Below, in pieces: positions 1 to 10,627 of a stretch of DNA of 64,000 nt. The notes under the pieces were generated by a model, which saw only the letters and a program-made list of their open reading frames with translations, made no database searches and had not been told where the DNA came from. A program made the translations under genes and the position numbers. This DNA is from Massariosphaeria phaeospora (Eukaryota > Ascomycota > Dothideomycetes > Pleosporales), in contig JAADJZ010000014.1 of the NCBI GenBank assembly GCA_011032825.1, forward strand, positions 1,142,218 to 1,206,217, given 5' to 3'. Each line of letters starts with the position of its first letter. The first letter of the stretch is position 1.

Positions 1-1152
1 AGCAATGGGGAAACAGTGCGAAGGCGAAATACTGTACCGTGATCATCCCAGGTGGTGATCCAGGGGAAGATGCGGTGCGAGTGGAGAAGATCTAGATCAG
101 TGCGATCTACACACACGAGTTAGTCAAGAATGAGTAAAGGCCGGAGAGGGGAGATGCTAACACTGGGCGATACGAGTCCGATAATCTGGTCAACTGTTAG
201 CTGGAAGAACAAAAACAGAAGACAGTAAAGGGGGAACATGCCATAAAGAGTGAAGATCGTTCCGCTAGGACTCGAAGCGCGTTCGTCTTTGCCGGCTTTC
301 CCTTTGCCAGTTTCGTAGATGTAGTCTCCAAGATGGACCTGCTTACACATCAGCACCACCATAAAATACCATCAAGATAGAAACGGGATATTTCCCGAAC
401 GTACAACATAATCTACATTGTCCTTCCGCGCAGCATTCCCATACGCGTTGAAATAGCCATTGGGATAGTTACTGCAAGAATGGACGGCGAGTCCGATTTT
501 CGAAACATCGTCGTCTGCACCTGGCGCGGTCTTAGTGCGGCCGAGGGGGCTTTTGTTGTTGGACCCGCAGACGGTGAATTGGTAGTAGTATGTAGTAAAG
601 GGCTGGAGGTTCTTGGCCTCGATCTGTGGGGATAAATGTTAGTGGATGGACGGTCAAAGAACTCACGTGCCCGAGTCCGCGCGGGTGCTCATTGGGATTA
701 ATGGATGGACGTACCTTGACGGTGTAGTCGATATCCGACGTCGTATACGCAGTGCCCTTCTCCACAACCGTCGAGAAGTTCTGATCGGGACCGACCTGGT
801 ATTGCACGCAAATCGGGTTCTGCGAGGCCTTGATGTACGTCTCTGTGTCGTGGTTGTAGAGCGGGACATTGCCCTCTACAGTGACGTTGGATCGGTCGTT
901 CTCGAGCGTTGGAGAGACGCGGGTCCAGAGTATGACGGAGTCGGGATAGGGGTCCCCGGAGGCAACGCCGTGGGTGAAGTTCAGTTCCTTCGGATCCCAG
1001 TCGCGTGGCTGAAGACCACGCTTGGCGACCCTAGGGACATCGATGCCGAATTCTGGGTGCCTTCGCGATGGAGAGTGGTAGTTTAGGTTGCCGTCCCAGC
1101 TTGCAGCGATTACTGTAGCGAGAGACAGTGCTGTGATTAAAAGAGACGTCAT
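1..1152 (-). CDS. PhoD-like secreted metallophosphatase, 3' end beyond window
   Basis: Alkaline phosphatase D (PhoD) family: a metal-dependent phosphomonoesterase or phosphodiesterase, probably secreted or cell-wall bound, since the first 17 residues form a signal peptide (MTSLLITALSLATVIAA). Exons read on the minus strand: 715-1152, 405-623, 338-242, 185-162, 106-38, continuing past the left edge. The N-terminal PhoD domain shows FTHGVASGDPYPDSVILWTR. Exon 3 carries the metal-site motif HLGDYIYE, and exon 5 ends in WDDH, the next metal motif. Phases join correctly at all four introns. Intron 3 (186-241) uses a GC donor, and exon 4 is only 24 bases. The catalytic C-terminal half is outside the window. 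Family assignment is secure; substrate is unknown. Confidence 0.9.
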
Positions 1153-2048
1153 GGTTGCGATAATCGTGATTGCTCAATGCCGACCAGGCGACTGGCTACT
1201 TTTGGGGGCTGCCGTCGGTTCTTTGAGTACTGAGAACGAGTGGTCCTGTCTCTTTCGAAGTCGCACCGTGGCTTTCGCAGACAAGGAAAATCGGCGATGT
1301 CTTTGTTGAACCGTGATAACTCCGCGTAGCCGTCCACCCGACTCCAAACCCATCTCTTATATAGCGTGATACCGGAAGAAAAACCCCTGTACATATTTTG
1401 TACGACATCATTGCGGGGTACGCCTTTCTTGAAGCCTCGTGTAGGCAGAGAAGCTCCAAAACGTAAGGCCAATGGGAACCGAGGTATAGTAAACATGCCT
1501 TGCGAGCTCCAGTTCACCGGAGTACCGTGCATTCCGCAGGTTAGACTCGTGGTGCTGCGATTAGTTGCGATTGGCTGCATTTTGCAAGGACGCGGGACGA
1601 GGCGTCCCAACCGGCCATACATACGGCGCTTGGCGCATCAGTAGGCCAAGGGCTGGGTGCCAAACATGGCAAATATTATAAAAGGTATAAAAAAGAAATA
1701 GTCGAATTGTGACGTGCTAATAAGTTTATCGTCGGAGGAAAAAAAAGGAAAGAAGATGACGGTACAAGTAACCGAGTGCCCATCTGACATCAAGGGAGGT
1801 TTGGATGAAAATACTACCGGCGAGTCAAACGGTGTTAGGCCAAGAGACAAACACGAGAACGGCATCACTGTAGAGCCTAAGGTCTCATTCCAGTCTGCTC
1901 GATGCTCTACCAGTCAGAAACCTGTCGTTTAGCCCCGGTCGTTGTAGAAGAAGCAGCTATCCACTTGTTAGCAGAGAACATATGCTGATTATAACCCCGG
2001 CCTCGGACCTATAGATCTTCCAAACGGTTGGCACGCACCCTCGAGAAA
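1153..2048. other. intergenic region
   Basis: Promoter side of the PhoD-like gene and 3' side of the MDR oxidoreductase. Several short open frames exist on both strands, but none has a plausible start, a family resemblance or splice partners. A TATAAA-like stretch lies near 1678-1690. I see no RNA gene or repeat. Confidence 0.5.
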
Positions 2049-3065
2049 TCAGTCCTGCTCTTTCTTCACATGTACCACGATCTTGCCCTTGGCACGTCCA
2101 GTCTTCAATTTCTCGAATGCTTTCGGCGCATCGTCAAACTCGAACACTGAATCAATGACCGCTCGAATCTTGCCCTCCTTCATCCACGCTGCCAGTTGGG
2201 AAAGGTGATCAGAGCTCGCGCTGGCCATGATGAATTTGTATTTCCGTTTCCCTCCTCCTAAGAAACCTGGCTGCAGTAGATTTCCAACCAACTGAGCGGC
2301 ATCTCCCATGCCCGAGCCCACCCCAACCTGCACGAATGTCCCAGTCGGCTTGAGGAAGTTGTGTGAGACTTTGTACAGGTTCGCCGGAATACCGACATTG
2401 TCCACGACGTGGTCAAACGCTTCGCTTTTCTCTTGCAATGTCTTGATGATGTCTCTTGTCTTGTAGTCTATAACCTCGTCCGCACCAATGCCGCGGCAAA
2501 GGTCCATATTCGCTTCAGAGCAGGATGTCGTCACGTGACATCCCAAGGCTTTTGCGATTTGGATACCTAAAATTCCAGTGCCGCCTGAGCCACCGTTGAT
2601 GAATACCCTGTCTCCCTTCTTTACATAAGGTTGAATGGCCAGGCATCCGGTGACTCCAACCCCGCTCACGGAAGCCGCATCGTCCACGCTTGTTCCCTCA
2701 GGCACGAGAGCAACCATCTCTTCTGGAACAGCGATGAACTGAGCTAGCGAGCCGTGACCTACTGCGCCGGTTTTTGCTCCGAAGACAAGCTGCCCGAGCT
2801 TGTATGCGTCCACCTTACTCCCGACGTCGACAACCTTGCCGCAATAGTCCATGCCCGGGATGGCAGGACTCGGCACCATCGCTTTAGCGACAAGACCTAG
2901 TTCTGGATACTTGTAGTCGGCTGGATTGAGTGCCATGCTGAATATCTCCACGAGGACTTCATTGTCTCCAACGCGCGGTTTGGGTGCTCCGGTAGCGGGG
3001 AGGAAGAGATTATTTTCGAGACCTCCAGCGGCACTCGTGTATTGCCACGCTCGCATAGTCGCCAT
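2049..3065 (-). CDS. Zinc-type MDR alcohol dehydrogenase / quinone oxidoreductase-like protein
   Basis: Medium-chain dehydrogenase/reductase of about 338 residues, single exon. It should oxidise or reduce an alcohol, enone or quinone with NAD(P)H; the substrate cannot be read. The N-terminal GroES-like half contains the LNPADYK and GMDYCGKVVDVG motifs. The Rossmann half has the nucleotide loop NGGSGGTGILGIQIAKALG followed by the CSEANMDLCRGIGADEVIDY segment. The structural-zinc cysteine cluster of classical ADHs is absent, so it resembles the zinc-free quinone reductase and RTN4IP1-like branch. The frame is open 22 codons further upstream (to 3131), but the ATG at 3065 sits in CACCATGGC, a strong start context, and begins the conserved domain. 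A cytosolic location is assumed. Confidence 0.9.
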   Translation of the reverse strand: MATMRAWQYTSAAGGLENNLFLPATGAPKPRVGDNEVLVEIFSMALNPADYKYPELGLVAKAMVPSPAIPGMDYCGKVVDVGSKVDAYKLGQLVFGAKTGAVGHGSLAQFIAVPEEMVALVPEGTSVDDAASVSGVGVTGCLAIQPYVKKGDRVFINGGSGGTGILGIQIAKALGCHVTTSCSEANMDLCRGIGADEVIDYKTRDIIKTLQEKSEAFDHVVDNVGIPANLYKVSHNFLKPTGTFVQVGVGSGMGDAAQLVGNLLQPGFLGGGKRKYKFIMASASSDHLSQLAAWMKEGKIRAVIDSVFEFDDAPKAFEKLKTGRAKGKIVVHVKKEQD

Positions 3066-3681
3066 GGTGAGGTATGTGGGCGTCGGATTGTGAGGTAATG
3101 GATTTGTGTTTTGTGAGCGATGGGGTTGCATTGAAGGTGCGAAGTAGATGCGTCAGATTGTGTCGTCATTCCGGACCAATAGCGGGGCAAGCGCCCATTG
3201 TCTCTGAACAGTCTACGAGTGCTACATCGTCCTCCGGCGCCCTCGAAAAAGCCGCCGATTGGCCCAGAGAAGTTTACCGTTGTTGGTCCGAAGACATAGG
3301 ATGTCAGCTTATCAGAGTTCGCTCCAGCGAAGGCCTTAACAGATGAAATCGGCTTATTCAATAACGTATGATACATAACAGAAAAGAAACCTAGACACAG
3401 GGCGTCGGTGGAGGGGTGACAAACAATGTTGAGGAGGAGGCACTAGATATACTGCTAGACGTACATAGATTTGGCGGAGCGGTTGATAAAACATCGCACC
3501 ACCTCAAAAGTTCTATCTTGTAAGGTGGGGGTTGCGCTGCGACTACCGAGAAGATAGGCTTATCCAGCCAACATCTAAAGGATTGTATCGGACTAGATGA
3601 AAGAGTATATACGATGTACATGCTTCACAATAGACTTTTCCCTTTGGCCCATGAGCTGTAGGTGTTCACTCCTCTGGAGTA
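3066..3681. other. intergenic region with displaced 3' end of neighbouring gene
   Basis: Mostly without coding potential. Bases 3625-3681 are the original last codons and TGA stop of the unknown gene now ending at 5750. They were cut off by the Fot1/pogo insertion at 3682-5810: joining 5813 to 3681 on the minus strand keeps the frame and ends 16 codons later at 3625. The rest (3066-3624) is the upstream region of the MDR gene. Confidence 0.6.
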
Positions 3682-3733
3682 CCGAGGCGCCCGGCGTGAC
3701 TATCCACCCGGCGTGACCATCCACCCGAACACC
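3682..3733 (+). repeat. Left terminal inverted repeat of Fot1/pogo element
   Basis: Begins CCGAGGCGCCCGGCGTGA just after a TA. Pairs with 5759-5810 with two mismatches and carries two copies of a 17-base direct repeat. Confidence 0.93.
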
Positions 3734-3834
3734 AAAATCGACACCACAACATGAAGCTATTGAGCCACGCGCGATAGCTATAATCGCGATATTTTCTAGG
3801 GCTTAGTTCTACAGGCCTCAATTAATATATATAG

Positions 3835-5712
3835 CTATCTATATTTTGCTGGGAGCTTGATAGCTCGGCCGTGTCGTGATTGAGATGGTGGTGGGCCTGC
3901 TACAGCACCTGAGGCTTCACTACCACCCTGAGGCTGCGCAGCTACTCTCTTTTTTGAGCCTGCCTTCGTAGCTACCTTAAGGCGTCTCCTCTGAGCTCTT
4001 TGGGCAGTTTTTTGAGCTTGTTGGAGTCGTTGTTGAGTCCTACGAGCTGCCTGTCGTGAGGCTCGATCAGCAGCCTCACGAGCCTTCTCCTCCTGCCTCA
4101 TCAATTGCGCTGCTGTTCTCGCTGCACGCCTTGCCTCAACAGCCTTGAGCTTCTCCTGCCTCTGCTCCTCACGTACGCGAGATATCTCTGCTTTTTGGAG
4201 TTGTTGTTGCTCCGCCTCAGCCTCCTGCTGCCGCAGGCGATCACGTGCCCTATCCACCTTGCTTGGAGTCCAGAATACAGCCCCACCGTGATACTCCTCA
4301 GCTGCCTCTAGAGGCAGAGCCTTGCCTCGCTTCCTACGCTGCCTCTCATTGATGAGAGCCTCCTTGAGTCTCACATTCTCATGCTCAGCTAGTACTAATC
4401 TAATCGAGAGTCGGTGGATCGTTTGGTTGAGCTTTGAGATCTTTTTCTGGTCTCTATCAGCTACAGCGTGATCAACCAGCCGTCTGATCTTCCTCCAATC
4501 TGATGCGCTTAGGGCTGAGGAGTCGCTATCGCTTGAATGGCCTGATAGAGCTGGCTAATTGAATCGTTTGAGTATCACCTCTAGCTCGAAAGGTGAGAGG
4601 CCAGTTGCCTTAAAAGCCTTGAGTATAGTATTCTTCTTGAACGAGGCCTCCTAGGCAGCCATAAACATAGGATAGAAGTCTCGTTTGCTCATAGATGTAA
4701 GCCCTTGGCACCTCTCCATGAACGCAGCTACCTAGTTTGAGTAGGCTGATGAGAATAGCTTAAACATGACGACGTTAAGCGGCTGGAGAGTGTGAGTTGA
4801 ATAAGAGAGGTATACTGCAAGAAGGATCCTATTCCGATCGCAGTACTCGATGAAATCCATCGTGAGGTAAGATCCATGGCTGTCTAGGACAAGTAATCGA
4901 TAGCTCCGCCCTGCCTTCTCCTTCGTAGATCGATCAAACACTTGTTTGAGCTAGGCTAGTCCTATATCGTTGTTCGTCCAGCTAGAAAGTAAGGAGGATA
5001 TATATACTTGGTCTTTAGGCCTTAGAGCTTGTAGCCAGGTGTCCTGTATCGAGCCTAAGTCTGATTGATATATTAGCGCAAGCGCAAGGGCTGTTCCATT
5101 AGCGCATATGCAGGCCAGCAGCGTTATCCACTCCCGATTGCCATCCTAGATGTGAGCCTTGATCTTCCTCTCCTCATATAGCCTCTTGCTGAACACTCGC
5201 TTTGAGCGAGTAAGTATTCCTAGCATGCAGCTCTTCTCATCTATGTTGTACATATTGCAAGGCTCTATATCGTATTGGCTGATCTTACTGCGTAGAAGCT
5301 CGAAGTAGAGGGTATACTTTAACCGAGAATTAGCCTGGTGCCGTGAGCGATCGATGCCGGTGGCCCAGCGTGAGATTAGATCAACTTGGTGTCGCTTGAT
5401 ATATCGATCAACCCAGCCTTTTTCAACCTCTTTTTTCGCGATATCCGAGGCAAAGCGTCGTATTATAGGCCGTGTAGGAGGTAGGCCTTGCCTTGTAAGG
5501 CGCTCTATATAGCGTAGGAGCTCCAGCTCCTGCTGGGGGTGGAGCGCTTGCTGGTTTTGAGCCTTGGTGCTGCATGAGGTTGAGACGCTTCGGTGTCTTC
5601 GGCTGAGCGCTGCGTGGCTGCAGCCATAGATGGCTGCTATTTTCCTATATGAAAAAGGTTCTCCTGGCTCGCGCGATTCAATCGCTTCAATCGCATCCTC
5701 AATTGCTCTCAT
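3835..5712 (-). pseudogene. Fot1/pogo transposase, five in-frame TAG stops
   Basis: One continuous reading frame of about 626 codons from the ATG at 5712 to the stop at 3835, interrupted by five TAG codons and no frameshift. The first, at 5146, falls at an expected tryptophan. The N-terminal part is a helix-turn-helix (FSYRKIAAIYGCSHAALSRR) followed by a CENP-B-like region. The DDE nuclease shows the first aspartate in NIDEKSCMLG and the second in LVLDSHGSYL. The third catalytic position reads LNVVMF where the family has LDVVMF, so Asp has become Asn. The C-terminal third is a basic, glutamine- and arginine-rich coiled coil. All five stops sit where Trp or Gln is expected, which fits CpA-to-TpA mutation. 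Inactive. Confidence 0.93.
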
Positions 5713-5749
5713 ATTGGTGGAGTTGTGTCGTGTTGAAGTTATGTAGTTG

Positions 5750-6766
5750 TCAGGGTTCGGTGTTCGGCTGGATGGTCACGCCGGGTGGATGGTCACGCCG
5801 GGCGCCTCGGTAAGGTGGGGCGATGCTTTGCCACCAGCGATACGCGGGCAGCCCTACGTATTTCGGCTCGTCTTTCCCGACACCGTAGAGTATTACGGAC
5901 CCAGACCGACCATCCCAAAACGGGCGGCTATTAATCTTTATCTTCAGGAATTGGTAGGCCAAAATCGTGATCTTAATTTTCGGTAACTCACCCCACGCAC
6001 GCGCCTCAATTGGATCTAGAGAAGGCGCCTCTGGGAAAGTGAACCCAAAATACTGGTCTCCGGGTTCGCCTTTGAGAACGCTCAACGTCATATCGCATTG
6101 GGTCATCTGAGGCTCCACGAAGGGGTCATATCCACGGTCATTCCTCAACATCAATTCACCTGCCGTCCAACCGTGGTCTGGTGGATCATAGTCCGCGTCT
6201 TCAAAACGATCGTCCTCGTTCTCACAGGCTTCAACGTACATGTCGAGGAACTCAGCGGAGTACAGGTCGAAACGCCACACAAGCACACCTGGGGTGAACT
6301 TTTCGGGTAGCTCGCCTCTGCCCAGAGTGCTCCTTAGGGCTTCTTCGGCTTCTTCAACTATATGCGTATATTTGTGCTGCGTGAGAAGGGCACGGCCGTA
6401 ACACTCTGCTTGGATAAGAGAATCGGTGGACGACGTTTCATCATCTGTGCTATCTTCACTCGCGTCTGTAAGGTCCTCGTCGGCTGAAGCAATATCTGGC
6501 CTGAGACCATCATTTTCTTCCAACGTTCTGGAAACTGGGTGTTGGATATTGGAACCGACTTCGAGCGACAGGTTTGCAGTATTGTCGTTGTGCGTACGAT
6601 CGCTTTCGCAGGGTGCGCGAGATTTCTTACGTGGCTCGTCGAGAGTATCCATCAACCTCTTAGGCGTGATCGTTAAGCCCCATCTTCGCCAAAAGTCTTG
6701 CAAGTTCCGCTCACTCCGCGATTCGTCTCTTGCGATCACCGACACCGCTTCCTCTATGCGCTCCAT
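5750..6766 (-). CDS. Unknown fungal protein, C-terminus replaced by transposon sequence
   Basis: I do not recognise the family. The 338-residue open frame starts at the ATG at 6766. It has a basic/acidic low-complexity N-terminal half (a DEDLTDASEDSTDDE tract) and a more ordered C-terminal half rich in aromatic residues (YGRALLTQHKYTHIVEEAEE, then FWDGRSGSVILYGVG). The last 19 codons, after APPY, are read from the Fot1/pogo inverted repeat. The original tail continued at 3681-3625. A GTGAGT inside the frame is not used as a splice donor, because no acceptor keeps the frame open. A copia retrotransposon lies 172 bases upstream of the start, so the promoter is probably cut too. The gene may be silent or on its way to being a pseudogene. 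Confidence 0.6.
   Translation of the reverse strand: MERIEEAVSVIARDESRSERNLQDFWRRWGLTITPKRLMDTLDEPRKKSRAPCESDRTHNDNTANLSLEVGSNIQHPVSRTLEENDGLRPDIASADEDLTDASEDSTDDETSSTDSLIQAECYGRALLTQHKYTHIVEEAEEALRSTLGRGELPEKFTPGVLVWRFDLYSAEFLDMYVEACENEDDRFEDADYDPPDHGWTAGELMLRNDRGYDPFVEPQMTQCDMTLSVLKGEPGDQYFGFTFPEAPSLDPIEARAWGELPKIKITILAYQFLKIKINSRPFWDGRSGSVILYGVGKDEPKYVGLPAYRWWQSIAPPYRGARRDHPPGVTIQPNTEP
5759..5810 (-). repeat. Right terminal inverted repeat of Fot1/pogo element
   Basis: Inverted partner of 3682-3733, followed by the duplicated TA at 5811-5812. On the minus strand this repeat is also read as the new C-terminal codons of the gene it interrupted. Confidence 0.93.
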
Positions 6767-6938
6767 TTCGACCTCTTGACCTGTCCGATTCTCTGGCTGA
6801 TCATTCGTATTTAACGTGATAGCAGGCTAAAGAAAGATTGGTGGTTTGTTCTCTCTGGCAGACGTATGTCTTGCGAGCGTCAAAGAGCAAGGTTCGCGAT
6901 TTCTTCATCGCGTCGCGCCACTAGCGTGTGTGGGATTA

Positions 6939-7144
6939 TGCTGCAGTGTAGAATGCAGTGAAAACAAAAGTATTGTGTATTGTCCTGTCGTGTTGTTCTG
7001 CTCGTGCGAACCTCCAAGAAGGCCAGCAGCAAGGTCTATTTACATGACGTATCTATGATGCAGCTGAGGTAAGAGGTACTCGATAAGTGAGGAAGTAGCA
7101 CCAGAACACTATCACGTAATCTGCTTCTCCTCATAACCGCAACA
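6939..7144 (-). repeat. 3' LTR of copia element
   Basis: 206 bases, with inverted ends TGCTGC...GCAACA as read on the plus strand (the other LTR has TGTTGC). Nearly identical to 15285-15490. Flanked on the outside by GATTA. Confidence 0.95.
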
Positions 7145-7158
7145 CACCTCCTCATCCT
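7145..7158 (-). promoter_or_regulatory. Polypurine tract before 3' LTR
   Basis: The minus strand reads AGGATGAGGAGGTG directly before the 3' LTR. This is the expected place and composition for the plus-strand DNA primer of an LTR retrotransposon. Confidence 0.75.
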
Positions 7159-10100
7159 GTAGTCGTCACACGACGTAAGGATGAACCTCTCAGGCGTTGT
7201 TCTCTATCGCACGAACCTTTGAACGAATGTCTACAAGGTGTAGTTGCTGTACGAATTCAATGTGCTTCTGTCGAGAAAGAATCTTCGTCATGCCGTCAGC
7301 GGGCATTTGGTTTGTGGGCCTCTAGTGTACGTATAGGCGGCTCTCCTCAACCTCCTGGCGAATCCAGTTCTAGTGGATATCAACGTGTTTGAGCTTAGTG
7401 CTAAGCTTGTCTTGTTTTTTTGTGACTATGCCCACAGTCTGTTGATTGTCACACTAAATAATAGGCGTTTGGTTGAGCTTCAAGGACAGTCCTTTGAACA
7501 GGCGGCACTACTTTTCTATCTCTGATCCAGCAAGTAATAGAGCGAGCAGTTCTGCTTTAGTCGTAGATTTCGTGACCGTGCGTTGGAATGTTGACTTCTA
7601 GTCAACTGTTATGCCAAACAGCTAAAAGACGTATCCTTGAGAGCTTCGGCGCGTCTCAACGTCGTTAGCAAAGAAAGCATCAGATGCTCTAAAAAAGATA
7701 AGATCGCGATAGTCCTGTGGTGTAGTAAGATACTCTTGTATCTTTGCTTCGTTAATGGCTTGAGCCTGCAGAGCTTGGTATTTTGTTTCAAGAATGTAAC
7801 GCTACACTCTTCGAATAGATTCGACGTGCGCTTAACTAGAGTTTGTCAAATGTAAAGCGTGAATAACGTAAGCGCGAGCTAGATTAGGTTGAGTATACTG
7901 CGTTAGGTAGGCAAGGTAGCCTACAAGCTCTTAATAGGTCTTCGTCCGAGCTTCGTTCGGTTCCTCAAGAGATTGTTCTAGGTAGTTTACTAGCATAGGC
8001 ACCTTAGAAGGGCGGCTAGTAGAAATAATGTTGTATTTAGTAGCAACCTTGTTAATGTAAGCGTCTTGTACCAAGTAAATCGTACGTGCGTTGATGTCTC
8101 GAACGACGCGTATGCCTAAAAACTACTTAAGTTCTCTAAAGCATTTTAGGCTATAATGCTCGTCGAGCTTTTTCTTAAACTCTTGGTGTAGATGCCTGTT
8201 TGATAGGTGGAAAGCCATGACGATATCGTCAACGTAGATAAATAGAATCAACTAGCTATTAACGTAGACGCATGGAAATCCTTGTATAGGCCTTAAGCCC
8301 AAAGACTTTAGTGTTTCTTTTAGGTCCTTGTACTACAAAAGCAGTAATTTCTTTAGTCCGTACAAGGCTCTTAGCACTTGTAGTAGCTTTTTATTTTTCT
8401 TGAAACTAGCTAGTGTTTTAGCGTAGAGCTTTTGATTGAGTGTAGCGTTGAGAAACGCGTTCGGTACGTCGTACTAGAGTAGCTCTAATCCGAATTGATT
8501 GGCTATCGCGATGAGTGCTCGAAATGTTCGAGCAGCTAGTGTAGCGGCGTAGGTATCTCTATATAGCTGCTGTAGGTCGCTGCGAACAACAAGTCGTGCC
8601 TTAAATCGATAGAAGTAGCCGTTTTTATCGAACTTGTACGTAAATACCTACATTAGAGGTAGCACTTTTGCGTTAGCAGTTTCTGCTGTTTGTGTCGTTT
8701 TGGCGAAACAGCCTTTGCTCTATATCTTACGATACTCTTTTTGAGCAGCTTGTCGAAACTGCTTTTCAAACAAATAAAATTCGAGCTCCTAATATGATCG
8801 AGGAGCTCTTGGCACCTGCGAACGGTGTATCTTTGTTGTCAGCTTAGCTTTCAAAGCAGTTAAGAAAGCTCTAAGGTAGTCGTTAACTAATTCTCTGTAT
8901 AAGACGGCGTGAGAGTGCTATTTCTCTAGCGCTTAGAGATTAGCGTTTCGTCGTGTACGTCGTAAGCCTTCGATAACGTTGTTAGTGCTAAAATCAAGGT
9001 TTCAACGTCTTAGAGCGTTGTTCTTATGTTGATTAGGTATATAGCCTTTAATCTGCGTTGCTGATAGATCTTAAGATTCTTGCTTAACGTTGTGTTGTTC
9101 TTAAGCTAGCTGCTTATCTAGAGCACGTTGCTTTTGTTCTAAATTAGTAAAGAGAGTATCGTTTCGTCCGCTTTGTGTTGAAGTTTTTAGAGTTAACAAA
9201 CCCGTGCTAGGCTGCTTCTTATCCTGTTCTGTTACTTTACTTTCTATTTAAAACTTCGTAAGCACAGATGTAAGCTGTAATTAACGTTGTTGTCAAGTCG
9301 TTAAAAAGTCTTCGATTGCTATATCGTTAGATTCAAACTTCTCAGGAAATGCAAGAAGCTTAATAACTTTTTTAATTACTAATTCTTAAGCGTAGCCTTG
9401 CAGGTCTTCGTAGAATTTTGTAGGTTTAAAAACAACGTTTCGTGTGCGTATAACTTGGTCCTTAGTAGGCAGCTAGATCCTAAATATGTTAGTAGAGTCG
9501 TAGCCAACTAGGTAGCCAATAAGCGCTTTCGATTCGAGCTTGTCTGCGCGCTTGAGTGATCGGTTGAGAACGTAGGCTCGACATTCAATAGAACGCATGT
9601 GCTGAACCTTCGGCTTCGTCTTTCAAACAATCTCGTACGGTGTTTTCTACTGCAGCGCTTTAGTTGGTGTCTAGTTGAAGACGTATGCTGCTGTTCGAAT
9701 TAGCTTATAAGCTAAAGACTTTGGCAGTCCTGCTTGGATTTTTATGGCTCTGGATCGGACGACAAGCAGCGATCCTGCTCGCTCTGCTAGTCTATTCTGC
9801 TTTTCTGTATACTCAGCTCGTGCCTCGTATCGAATACCAAGTTCTTTGCAAAGTTCTTCTAGGAAGTTTAGCGACGTGCCGTATCCACGTTCGTTGTTTG
9901 TCTTAATAGCTGTTACGTCATAGTTGAAGATACGCTGTATGCTGCGAATATCCTAAATCAACTATCAACTCAGAAAGGGCTTTGATCGCTGTGGAAAAGT
10001 AGACGCTTTGTGCTATTTCGAGTATTGATCGATAGAGTGTCTAGCCCATCGATTACCGTTCAAGCAGGCCTCTCCTTGTAGTACGAGTTGAATAACGTTA

Positions 10101-10619
10101 ACAGAGATTTGATAGAAGGGCTTTTGAGCTTGGTCCTCCTGCTGTCGTCGCGAGATCTGCTTCGTCAACTTTAACTCTGTACAAACAGTACAGAACTCGT
10201 TAGTGTCGCTTTTAACAACAAGACTGTCGACGTTCGCTGTAAGCTTCTCGATCGCTTTCTTGCTAGAATAACTCTATATCTGGTGAGCTGTCTTAGCATC
10301 GACTATCTGATCCGGGCGTGGAGCCTTCGAGGGTTGGTAGGTAGTGCCAAAAGATAACAGCATGATCGGCTTCGGTCGGCGCGAGGCTTTAGCGTTTACT
10401 AGCTAGTGTCCTCCGTCGTGCTCTAGGTACGCAAGAACGTTTTCTAGATCGTCCTTGTACAAGAGATCCCGTCCTAAATCGAAGTGTATGCCTAGCTTCC
10501 TGCAGCGAGCTAAGCTAATCAGGCTAGTAATGAAACCTTCGACGTAGGCGACGTGAGTGAGCCTTAGCGATCGTGCGCCTGCGAGCGTGTTTGCCATAAG
10601 CTCTATGCTTCCCCAGGCC
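7159..10619 (-). pseudogene. copia pol: protease end, integrase, reverse transcriptase, RNase H; many TAG stops
   Basis: Read on the minus strand from 10619 downwards. The protease tail (ITAWGSIELMANTLAGARS) is followed by a GAG-pre-integrase zinc region near 10,190-10,310. The integrase end is near 9,600-9,950 (LGIRYEARAEYTEKQNRLAE), followed by the conserved PYEI and LIGYLVGYD segments. Reverse transcriptase has YVDDIVMA at about 8215-8236. RNase H and the C-terminus lie at about 7,250-7,700 (KSTTKAELLAL, then LKHVDIH). The stops I could identify fall at expected Trp (TGG) or Gln (CAG) codons and are TAG. The frame is otherwise largely continuous. Dead. Confidence 0.88.
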
Positions 10620-10627
10620 GTGATTTG

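Larger units (their letters stand above)
3682..5810 (-). mobile_element. Fot1/pogo-type DNA transposon, complete ends, dead transposase
   Basis: A 2129-base element with 52-base terminal inverted repeats (3682-3733 and 5759-5810; I count two mismatches) and a TA target duplication (3680-3681 and 5811-5812), the hallmark of Tc1/mariner/pogo elements. Each inverted repeat contains the direct repeat GGCGTGACCATCCACCC twice (one copy changed at one base on the left), probably transposase binding sites. The transposase lies on the minus strand and is broken by stop codons. The element inserted into the last codons of the gene at 5750-6766. Confidence 0.95.

Noticed and set aside
3835..5712. TAG recoded as an amino acid in transposase genes
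   Set aside because: TAG appears at both Trp and Gln positions and catalytic residues are also lost, while host genes end in ordinary TAG, TAA and TGA stops. Mutation explains it better than recoding.
5960..6000. Intron starting at a GTGAGT inside the unknown gene
   Set aside because: No downstream acceptor keeps the reading frame, while the unspliced frame reads as plausible protein to the insertion point.
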